From assembly GCA_030041195.1 (NCBI GenBank), contig JASHOI010000785.1:1-9259 (forward strand): a DNA stretch of 9,259 nucleotides, given 5' to 3'. Each line of letters begins with the position of its first letter. Within the stretch, counting starts at the first letter, position 1. A model generated the notes under the pieces. It had not been told where the DNA came from. It ran no database searches and saw only the letters and a program-made list of their open reading frames with translations. The position numbers and the translations under genes are program-made. Shown one piece after another: positions 1 through 6,738 of the stretch. The stretch comes from Streptosporangiaceae bacterium. GTDB taxonomy: Bacteria; Actinomycetota; Actinomycetes; Streptosporangiales; Streptosporangiaceae.

Positions 1-258
1 GTCAAGGCGTTCAACACCCTGTTCAACTTCGTGCTGGCCGAGGGCAGGCCGCTGGACGTCTTCATCGCCGGCGACGACGCCGAGGCCAAGGCGCGCGTGT
101 CGGCGTTCATCGAGAGCCTCGGCCTGCGCCCGCTCGATGTCGGCGACCTGAAGATGGCGCACTGGCTGGAGGGAGCGGGCCTGCTGATGGTCGCCCCTGG
201 CCTCGGCAAGGCCGTCGGCGGCGGGGGCTTCTGGCTCGGCATCAACACACTCCGCTGA
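1..258 (+). CDS. NAD(P)-binding F420-dependent oxidoreductase-like protein, C-terminal part (5' end outside window)
   Basis: The frame is open from the first base and stops at TGA 256-258, giving 85 residues of a C-terminal region; the start lies to the left of the window. It opens with VKAFNTLFNF, which matches the strand and helix after the Rossmann fold in NADPH-dependent F420 reductases (the 'VKAFNT' motif). It then reads FIAGDDAEAKARVSAFIESLG and DVGDLKMAHWLEGAGLL, the usual closing segment of that family. Such proteins move hydride between NADPH and a flavin-like acceptor in the cytosol, with F420 as the classical partner in Actinobacteria. The N-terminal GxGxxG nucleotide site is not visible, so cofactor choice cannot be judged. 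Codons are strongly GC-ending, unlike the neighbouring cassette. The gene is convergent with the KAP NTPase gene, with 113 bp between the two stops and no convincing hairpin terminator there. The family call is good; the exact substrate is unknown. Confidence 0.8.
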   Translation, partial: VKAFNTLFNFVLAEGRPLDVFIAGDDAEAKARVSAFIESLGLRPLDVGDLKMAHWLEGAGLLMVAPGLGKAVGGGGFWLGINTLR

Positions 259-371
259 GGACGCCTTCCGCACCACAACGAGATAGGAGAAGGACCCAGC
301 AGCAGCGTGAGGCGATCGCGGGCAGCCAGCAACTGAGGCCCTTCGATGATCTTGGATCGCCGAGAGGATCG

Positions 372-2210
372 CTAAGCCGATATGTACTGATGCCACTCCA
401 GCAAGGTGGTGTCGATCTTCTCGAGCAACGGCACGGCGTCGTCCATCCAGCCAAACCGGAATACGTCGCTGGCTAGCTGGTCGGCTGCCAGCCGATGAGT
501 GATCTCGACCAGGTTGCCCGTGTCTTGCTGGAGGCTCTGCCGAAGCACGGCCAGCCGGCCGAAGGACTCCCGCCGCGGGCTGATCAGGCTGTACAAGGTG
601 TCCACATCGGCCCTGATGGCCTGTATGACTTCAGTCCCCGGAGGGGTGACCTTCTGGAGCTCGTCCCCGGCCCCCCTGAGGCGACTGACTGCCTTCCGGG
701 CATCGAGCACCCAGGGGTCTGTCGACCGCGTGGACTCTGCGACCGACAGGTACGTGGGGAGGCTTTCGTCCCAGAGCACAGGCGCCGCCAGCCCGCGCAG
801 GTACTCGACCAGGTCGGGCGGCAACGACCACTGAGCGTTCGCCAGCCACACCGACTCTGGCCAGCCAGGCTTCTCTACCTCCTGGCGGAGTGCAGCCTGG
901 GTGTACTGCGGATCGGCCACGAGCTGGTCGTAGAACACATTCCAGCCGCGCCGGTAATTCATGCACAGCAGCGCGAGCACCACGTTCGGATTGAGCGACG
1001 TACCAAGCCGCTGGTCCAGCATCTTCAGCTGCAGGACGTAGTCATTGATCAGCCGCTTGATCTCCCGCAAGTTGACGAAGCCCTCACCCTGCAGCACGTT
1101 GAAGTGCTGCCGAACGTTCTCCGCGAAGTCTTGGCGCTGAGAATCGCTGAGGTGGCTGTTGTCCTCGATTGCGTATAGGTAGTCCTGCAGCTGCTGGGCC
1201 TTGATGACTGGTACCGCGAACCAGAGCTGGAAGAGCTTGCTGAGGTACTCAGTGCCACGGCTGTCCACGCTGCCGGCGCTGGCATCCGCCGTGGCGCCTG
1301 ATTCGGCGAGCATCTTGTACTTGAGAGCGACGGCCCGCTCGGCGATCTCCTGATCCAGCCCGACCACGAACACGCAGCCATCCACGTCGAAGAAGAGCTT
1401 CATCGACTCCAGCACGTCCAGGGCGTTCGAGGGCAGGCAGCGGTCGAGATCGTCGACGAACACGACTACGCGCCGAGACCCCTGAGCGGAGAGGCCTTGG
1501 ATGGCGTCGCGCAGCATCGTGAGTCCTGCGTGGTAGAGCGACAGCGGAGCTGGTTGTTCATGACCCTCTTTGATCGCCTTGATCACGTCGCTGGGGTCGA
1601 AGTTGGCCTGGAAGACCGGCAGGTTCGCCGACACCCGCAGCCCCGCGAGAAAGGCCAGGCCGGCGCGACCAACCCCGGCGGCGGCCTGACGCGCCCAGCC
1701 CTCTTTGCCCTTCGCCGTTGCCTCGAGCGCCTCATTCATGACGTCAAGCAGCGGCAGGAGGAGGTTCGGGTCCTTCTCGTAACGCCACGCAGCGAACCAC
1801 ACAGGGACCACGTTGTCGTGCTGCTCCAGATGCCGCTCGATCGCGCGCATCAGCGTCGTCTTCCCCGAGCCCCACGTGCCGAAGATCCCGACAGCGAACT
1901 CGGCCCGGCTGTTCAGGATGACGTCGGCGAGCGCAGTGGCGTAGCCGTCGAAGCCCAGCCCCGGGCGCGCGGCCGGGTCATCGAGGAGCACCTTGAAGTC
2001 CGCGTACCTGCTGGCTGGACTCGCCGGCTCGGTTGCTGTCTGCTCGGTTGCTGTCTGCTCGGTTGTCGTCTCGTCAGTTGCTGTCTGGTCAGGAGGCAGC
2101 CGGGGCCCGGGCCCCTCGCCCTGTGCGCCTGATTCATCGGCAACCGTACCCGCGGGGCTGACCGTCAGGCGGCGTCGGCGAGACCATGGCCAGCTAGCTA
2201 AGAAGCTCAT
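372..2210 (-). CDS. KAP-family P-loop NTPase
   Basis: This 612-residue protein has the landmarks of the KAP NTPase family. Walker A is GTWGSGKT at residues 111-118. The following WFAAWRYEKD (138-147) is typical of the family. Walker B is VVVFVDDLDRC at 248-258, then a sensor-like strand VFVVGLD (280-286) and the arginine-containing FVNLREIKRLINDY (378-391) near the end of the NTPase core. Family members often carry membrane helices inserted between Walker A and B. Here only a modest hydrophobic stretch is present (about 176-192, AAAGVGRAGLAFLAGLR), so membrane attachment is doubtful. Residues 41-60 form a Thr/Glu/Gln-rich five-residue repeat that probably acts as a flexible linker. About 200 residues after the NTPase core (410-612) match no domain I recognise. 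The ATG overlaps the radical SAM stop as ATGA and lacks a clear ribosome-binding site, so translation is probably coupled. KAP proteins occur in bacterial signalling and anti-phage contexts; this role is inferred from context. Confidence 0.88.
   Translation of the reverse strand: MSFLASWPWSRRRRLTVSPAGTVADESGAQGEGPGPRLPPDQTATDETTTEQTATEQTATEPASPASRYADFKVLLDDPAARPGLGFDGYATALADVILNSRAEFAVGIFGTWGSGKTTLMRAIERHLEQHDNVVPVWFAAWRYEKDPNLLLPLLDVMNEALEATAKGKEGWARQAAAGVGRAGLAFLAGLRVSANLPVFQANFDPSDVIKAIKEGHEQPAPLSLYHAGLTMLRDAIQGLSAQGSRRVVVFVDDLDRCLPSNALDVLESMKLFFDVDGCVFVVGLDQEIAERAVALKYKMLAESGATADASAGSVDSRGTEYLSKLFQLWFAVPVIKAQQLQDYLYAIEDNSHLSDSQRQDFAENVRQHFNVLQGEGFVNLREIKRLINDYVLQLKMLDQRLGTSLNPNVVLALLCMNYRRGWNVFYDQLVADPQYTQAALRQEVEKPGWPESVWLANAQWSLPPDLVEYLRGLAAPVLWDESLPTYLSVAESTRSTDPWVLDARKAVSRLRGAGDELQKVTPPGTEVIQAIRADVDTLYSLISPRRESFGRLAVLRQSLQQDTGNLVEITHRLAADQLASDVFRFGWMDDAVPLLEKIDTTLLEWHQYISA
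2028..2087 (-). repeat. 15-bp tandem repeat inside the KAP NTPase gene
   Basis: Four consecutive 15-bp units begin at 2028, 2043, 2058 and 2073. The first two are identical (ctcggttgctgtctg) and the other two differ at a few positions. On the coding strand they encode repeats of the five-residue unit TEQTA and variants, near residues 41-60 of the NTPase. The repeat keeps frame, so unit number could change by slippage without breaking the gene. It lies between a basic N-terminus and the NTPase domain, consistent with an unstructured spacer. Confidence 0.85.
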
Positions 2211-3706
2211 GGCGTCGCGGCGTACTTCAGCAACCGCAGACCCTCCAGCCGCAGTGCCTCGGGATAGATGCGCTTGTAGATGTTGCAGTTGGGCGACTTG
2301 ACGTCATATCTGCCGGTCGCGCGGAAGGTCGCTACCGAGCAGCCGCCGCTGCACCAGTAGCGCCACGTGCACTCCCTGCAGCCCGCCTTCTCATCCACCA
2401 GCAGGTTCAGCGTGGTGCTCTGATCGCGCCGTACAAGTTCCAGCGGGTCATCGGCGAACACGCTGCCGAGCGTGCGCTCGATTTCCATGTGGCATTTCGC
2501 AACCTGGCCGTATTGGTCGATGACCACATAGTCCTGGCCCACGCCGCAGGACCGCTGCCTTGGCTCGAGCAACTGGCCGCGGTCGAGGATGGATCCAAGC
2601 ACGCTCCAGCGCGGCATGAAGTCCTCGATGACCCCGAACGTCGTGAGCAACGTCGAGATCATCGCGTCCTCTTCGTAGCGGAGGTCGGCGAAGCCGGCCG
2701 CGCAGTCATTGTCCCGGAACAGGTTCAGGCTGAAAGTCAGGTCGCGCTCCAGCGCGAACCGGACGACGTCCGGGATGCCGACGATATTGCGGTTGGTGAT
2801 GGTGATCGACAGGTGCGGCGGGTGTTCCTGCTCGATCAGCTCGCTAATCGTGCGATCGACGAGCCGGAAGGTCGGCTTGCCGCTGACGAAGGGGCGCTGC
2901 ACGTCATGCTGATCACCAATGCCGTCGAGCGAGATCATGATCCGGATGTCCTCGGCCTTGCAGGTCTCGACCAGTGCCTGCCGCAGCCGGACGCCATTGC
3001 TGAGGAGGGTGGCCTGCAGCTGCAGGCCGGCCTGCGCGGCGAGTTCGCGGGCGTAGGTGTGCAGGCCGACCACCAGCCGCTGATTGAGGCTCGCCTCTCC
3101 GCCGGCGTATTTCAGCTTCACCACCGGAAAGCCATTCGCGACCGCTGAGCCCACCACCGCCTCGACGGCCGCCCGGCCTGTCGCCTCATCCATCGAGTCC
3201 GCAGACTTGCTGATGTAGCAGTACGGGCAGCGCAGGTTGCAGTCGTTCGTGACATGCAGCCATGCGGTCAGCACCCCGCCACTCTGGAAGTGGGGAGGCG
3301 GCGGGTGGCCAGCGGGGTGGATCAGCTGCAGCAGGCTGAGCCGTGGGAACATCTCGGCCACGTCCTCGGCGCAGCTTGAAAGCCGCCGCCGCACACCGGC
3401 CAGGGTCGTCGGCGCGCTGAAAGCGCGGAAGACGTTGTAGCCCGGCTCGTTCACCACGACGACCCCGCCGTGGCCGAGCGGGTTGAACAGCATGCGGTGT
3501 TCGGCCGTTAGCGGGAACTCGACTACCTCCGCTCCGCACACCCAGCTGGAGTCATCCGAGCCGGCCGGCGGCGACAGCATCGTCCGGCGCTGGCTGGCGC
3601 TCACGGGGCACGCGCAGTCCTCACAACTGCTGACCATGAGCTCGTATGCATCAGGCAGATCAAAGCTCGACAGCGCCATAGCTCGGCGGCGCCGCACAAA
3701 TCCCAT
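2207..3706 (-). CDS. Radical SAM/SPASM peptide-modifying-type enzyme with PqqD-like N-terminal segment
   Basis: This 499-residue protein contains the radical SAM cluster motif CNLRCPYC (C156, C160, C163), the AGGE motif at 201-204 that contacts the SAM amino group, and SLDGIGDQHD at 259-268. The C-terminal region has all seven SPASM cysteines in the family spacing: C387-x12-G-x4-C405, then C443-x2-C446-x5-C452-x3-C456, then C474. It should therefore bind auxiliary Fe-S clusters, as in enzymes that modify ribosomal peptides or protein side chains. Residues about 63-105 (EFPLTAEHRMLFNP..., GVVVVNEPGYNVFRAF) resemble a PqqD-like recognition domain fused ahead of the core. An extra cysteine group, C28-x2-C31-x-C33 plus C57, precedes it. 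The ATG at 3706 is chosen because AGGAAGG sits 8 bases upstream; the internal Met10 has no such site. There is no HEXXH domain as in FxsB-type enzymes. Substrate and bond formed are unknown. Confidence 0.92.
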   Translation of the reverse strand: MGFVRRRRAMALSSFDLPDAYELMVSSCEDCACPVSASQRRTMLSPPAGSDDSSWVCGAEVVEFPLTAEHRMLFNPLGHGGVVVVNEPGYNVFRAFSAPTTLAGVRRRLSSCAEDVAEMFPRLSLLQLIHPAGHPPPPHFQSGGVLTAWLHVTNDCNLRCPYCYISKSADSMDEATGRAAVEAVVGSAVANGFPVVKLKYAGGEASLNQRLVVGLHTYARELAAQAGLQLQATLLSNGVRLRQALVETCKAEDIRIMISLDGIGDQHDVQRPFVSGKPTFRLVDRTISELIEQEHPPHLSITITNRNIVGIPDVVRFALERDLTFSLNLFRDNDCAAGFADLRYEEDAMISTLLTTFGVIEDFMPRWSVLGSILDRGQLLEPRQRSCGVGQDYVVIDQYGQVAKCHMEIERTLGSVFADDPLELVRRDQSTTLNLLVDEKAGCRECTWRYWCSGGCSVATFRATGRYDVKSPNCNIYKRIYPEALRLEGLRLLKYAATP

Positions 3707-3714
3707 CAGACACG

Positions 3715-3721
3715 CCTTCCT
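3715..3721 (-). promoter_or_regulatory. Ribosome-binding site of the radical SAM gene
   Basis: The minus strand reads AGGAAGG, 8 bases before the ATG at 3706. It lies in the 32-bp gap after the STAND/TPR gene. It decides the start in favour of 3706 over the internal ATG at 3679, which has only GC-rich sequence without a purine tract ahead of it. Confidence 0.75.
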
Positions 3722-3738
3722 GGCGCGCCGGTCGGACT

Positions 3739-6726
3739 TCAGCCGGCAGGCCTAAAGAGCTCCTCCAAACGCGCGAGTAGCACCATGGAGCCCGCAGCCG
3801 CCCAGGCAGACCGAAGCCTGGCCTGCCATGTAGCCTGCACGTCCGCGGACAACTGAGAAAACACCGACCGGAATGTCGCAAACTCGCCACTGAGCGAGGC
3901 AGTCCCGGAAGAGGCCACAAGCCTCTCCGTGAGGTTGACAAAGCCGGTTTCGTACAGTTCGAGAGCCCCTTCCAGCTTGTTACCGTCTTGACCGTCCAGG
4001 TACTCGTGGACGGCCAAGTGGGCCTGAAGCAGTTTCCACCGACCCTTCAGGTCCGGGAACGCGAGGTCCTCCGCGACCTGCTCGATCTCGTTCGACCGGT
4101 CGGCGATATTGGCCAGGTAGCGAGTCTGCTCTCGGTCGTCGTGCCAGAGCCGAAAGTTCAGCTCTGCATATTCGACCAGGTTGGCGAACCAGAACCAGCC
4201 ATCGGAGAGCAAGTGCGCTTCGTTGATACCCTCCTCGAGGTATTTCAGTCCGGCAGCCGGGTCGGCGGCGCCGAGGATCCGGCCTGCACGGTTCAATGCC
4301 GCCGGATAGCCGCGAATGAGCTGCGCCGAGCAGATCTCCAGCGCCCTGGTGATCCGTTTCCTGGCCTCGTCATCCTGGTTGGGGATGATGGTGATCCCGT
4401 CCTCGGCCGCCTGGTACAGACAGATCGCCTGCTCCTGGTAGATGAATCCCATCCGGCTCCAGTGACGACCTTGCAGCAGCCGCTCAGCCCTGAGGTAGGC
4501 ATCCCAAGCCTTCTCGAATCTGCGAGCGTAGCGATAGACCTCACCGTAGACGCTGTAGGACATGCCCTCGGCATCGGGGCGACCCATCTGGCGCCGAATG
4601 CCGATCGCAGTCTCGACCAGCTCCAGACCGTCGCGGTAGCTTCCCATCAGGCCTTTGACATAGGCCCAGTTGGTTTGGATGGACGCCAGCTCATCGCGGT
4701 CGTCAGCCGTGCTGTCCGCGGACATGGCCCCGACGAGGGTCTGCCAGGCGTGCCGGTAGGAGGAATCGGCCTCGGCCCACTGCCCGACGTTGCGGTGGTA
4801 AAAGCCACGCTCCTTGTATGCCTGCGCAATCAACTTATGCCGATCACCGCTGGTGAGACCCTCCGCATGATCGACCGCCCGATTGAACTGCTCGAGGCCT
4901 TCTTTGACCCGGCCACCAATGCGCAGGCATGCGTTGCCGTTCAGCAGAAACATGTCGTGGCGCTGCCGAACGCTCGCGGCCTCGGCAGGAACACGATCGA
5001 GGAAGCTCAGCGCGTCCTCAGGCTGCGATGCATCGATGAGGTGCCGCGCGACAACGATGGTGAGGTCGATGTAGAGGTCGGGTCTGCGACTGCGCAGCCA
5101 ATACCGGAACTCATCCAGCTTCGCCTTGATGACGTCATTGAATGCCTCAGATTGCGAGCCGCCGGGAAGGAACCTCTGCAGGTACAGCACCAGCAGGTCC
5201 TGGAAAAAGGCGTCGTGCTGGCGTTCGGCTTCGTGGAAGAAGTCCAGCAGCTCAAGGCAGCCCTGCTCGTAGTCCGACAAGAACAAGTAGTAAAGACCAG
5301 ACGCCTTGAGCTGATCCAGCTCCCGCTTGCGGACATCCAGCGTGGCGGCTCGGTCAATAAGTGCGCCTTCGACCAAAACGTCGCGTGGTTCGTTGTCACG
5401 TTGATGGGTGGAATCGAAGCGCCTGAGCGCGGCCTGCAGCTCGGCGAGCCTTGGCGCAAGATCCTCCTCGGCCGCTTCGGCCAGGCGGCGGTAAATGTCC
5501 AGCGCATGGCGCCAGATGTCATGCCGCCACTGTTGATTCTCATCGTGCAGCGGGAAGAGCCTTTTGGCGAACTCTTCCGCGACTGCATCGTGCAGCGTGA
5601 CGTACTGATCGTTACCGCGCGGCCGGATCCAGGGTATCTTCTTGAGTTCCTGCCACGCCTGGTCCATGGAGTCGAGCCACGTCTCGTCGTACGACGAGAT
5701 GCCGCTTGGCAGTCGGCGGTCGGCCATGAGCTGCTGCCAGACGTCCTTGGCAACGGGCTGCCGCACAATGGCCAGGCGCTTGATGGCTTCGTGCCAGAAA
5801 TCAGCCTCCTTATAGGGAGCCACCAGCTGCCGGAGGAACTCTTCATGAAGCTGATGTCCCACAGGGGTCATCTTGGCGCCGTAGGGCAGATGCTCCTCGA
5901 GGTACTCAAGCGAATGGCCTGCCTCTGGCGGGACGCCCTCTTCCTTGAGGTAGTCGACCACGAACGCCAGCCACAGCGGATGGCCGCGGCTGAGCAGCAC
6001 GAGCTTCTCCTCTTCGTGGCCGATCAGATCATGCGAGATACCGCTGTGACGCAGGTACGTCAGGGCTTCGTCGCGAGTGAAGCCGCGGACCTCGACGGTG
6101 GTGACCTTGAGGCTCTGATAAGGGCTCTCCAGCTCTGCCTCGATCTTGTCGCGTAACTGGTCGTGCGCAGCCGGCAGCGGACGGCCCGACAAGACGAACA
6201 GGGTCGCGGTGGGCAACGCCCGCATCCACCGTGTAAGGGTGAGCAGCAAATTCGTGCCGCGTATGGTCTCGACCGTGTCAAAGGTGATGACGACTGTCTT
6301 CTGCTCCCGCGTGACGAAGTTGCGGTAACAGCTGGCGAAGACTTCCTTGACCCGCCCCAGATAGCTGACGATCGTTTCGTGGCTGATATCAGTGCGAGCA
6401 GGATTGGGAAGCCGCGACAAGCGCCGCCGGTATTCGGCGAAATAGACGTTCTCAGGATCAAGCCTGTCGGCTACTCGCCGCTCCAGGTCCGAGAGCAGCC
6501 AGCATCTGGGATCGTCGACGTCGATCGGCTCCAGCCATACCGTGTCGTCATCTGAGTCCTCGCGCGACATCTGCCGCACCAGCGAGGTCTTCCCGACGCC
6601 ACCTGCGCCGTACAGCAGCACGGCCCGACTGTGGCGATCAGCCTGCACAGCCTGAAGCTCTCGCCGTATGTCGTCTTCCTCGACCCGCCTGATATACGGG
6701 GACTGGTTCGCGCTGGGACTGTTCAT
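3739..6726 (-). CDS. STAND-class NTPase with winged-helix and C-terminal TPR-like repeats
   Basis: This is a 995-residue protein counted from ATG 6726. Walker A is GAGGVGKTS (about 40-48) and Walker B is VVITFDTVE (about 145-153). The sensor strand TLFVLSGRP (about 175-183) and SRGHPLWLAF (about 246-255) correspond to the sensor and GLPL-type motifs of NB-ARC-like STAND ATPases. A winged-helix region follows (about 300-385), ending in IRPRGNDQYVTLHDAVAEEF. From about residue 560 to 900 the protein is helical with repeated TPR-like spacing, for example FLLNGNACLRIGGRVKEGLE, YKERGFYHRNVGQWAEADSS and YGEVYRYARRFEKAWDAYL. In known STAND proteins such repeats sense a ligand and the NTPase drives oligomerisation. 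No catalytic effector domain is visible at either end, so the output may be another operon product. A GTG lies one codon upstream (6729), but AGGAG is 7 bases from the ATG and only 4 from the GTG. Confidence 0.88.
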   Translation of the reverse strand: MNSPSANQSPYIRRVEEDDIRRELQAVQADRHSRAVLLYGAGGVGKTSLVRQMSREDSDDDTVWLEPIDVDDPRCWLLSDLERRVADRLDPENVYFAEYRRRLSRLPNPARTDISHETIVSYLGRVKEVFASCYRNFVTREQKTVVITFDTVETIRGTNLLLTLTRWMRALPTATLFVLSGRPLPAAHDQLRDKIEAELESPYQSLKVTTVEVRGFTRDEALTYLRHSGISHDLIGHEEEKLVLLSRGHPLWLAFVVDYLKEEGVPPEAGHSLEYLEEHLPYGAKMTPVGHQLHEEFLRQLVAPYKEADFWHEAIKRLAIVRQPVAKDVWQQLMADRRLPSGISSYDETWLDSMDQAWQELKKIPWIRPRGNDQYVTLHDAVAEEFAKRLFPLHDENQQWRHDIWRHALDIYRRLAEAAEEDLAPRLAELQAALRRFDSTHQRDNEPRDVLVEGALIDRAATLDVRKRELDQLKASGLYYLFLSDYEQGCLELLDFFHEAERQHDAFFQDLLVLYLQRFLPGGSQSEAFNDVIKAKLDEFRYWLRSRRPDLYIDLTIVVARHLIDASQPEDALSFLDRVPAEAASVRQRHDMFLLNGNACLRIGGRVKEGLEQFNRAVDHAEGLTSGDRHKLIAQAYKERGFYHRNVGQWAEADSSYRHAWQTLVGAMSADSTADDRDELASIQTNWAYVKGLMGSYRDGLELVETAIGIRRQMGRPDAEGMSYSVYGEVYRYARRFEKAWDAYLRAERLLQGRHWSRMGFIYQEQAICLYQAAEDGITIIPNQDDEARKRITRALEICSAQLIRGYPAALNRAGRILGAADPAAGLKYLEEGINEAHLLSDGWFWFANLVEYAELNFRLWHDDREQTRYLANIADRSNEIEQVAEDLAFPDLKGRWKLLQAHLAVHEYLDGQDGNKLEGALELYETGFVNLTERLVASSGTASLSGEFATFRSVFSQLSADVQATWQARLRSAWAAAGSMVLLARLEELFRPAG

Positions 6727-6733
6727 CACCGAA

Positions 6734-6738
6734 CTCCT
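6734..6738 (-). promoter_or_regulatory. Ribosome-binding site of the STAND/TPR gene, overlapping the upstream stop codon
   Basis: The minus strand reads TAGGAG: the TAG stop of the first STAND gene (6739-6737) runs directly into AGGAG (6738-6734). Seven bases then separate AGGAG from ATG 6726. Ribosomes finishing the first gene arrive on the binding site of the second, which suggests coupled translation and a fixed ratio of the two NTPases. Confidence 0.75.

Noticed and set aside
259..371. Hairpin terminator between the convergent reductase-like and KAP genes
   Set aside because: Only a weak 7-bp inverted repeat (ggcgatc at 311, gatcgcc at 355) with a 37-base loop is present, with no T-tract; not convincing.
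495..1178. Plus-strand open frame opposite the KAP gene
   Set aside because: Antisense shadow with no domain, whereas the opposite strand encodes conserved KAP motifs.
3988..6156. Plus-strand open frame of 722 residues opposite the STAND/TPR gene
   Set aside because: It is an antisense shadow of a GC-rich gene. The minus-strand frame has Walker A, Walker B, sensor and TPR-like features, and the plus-strand product has none.
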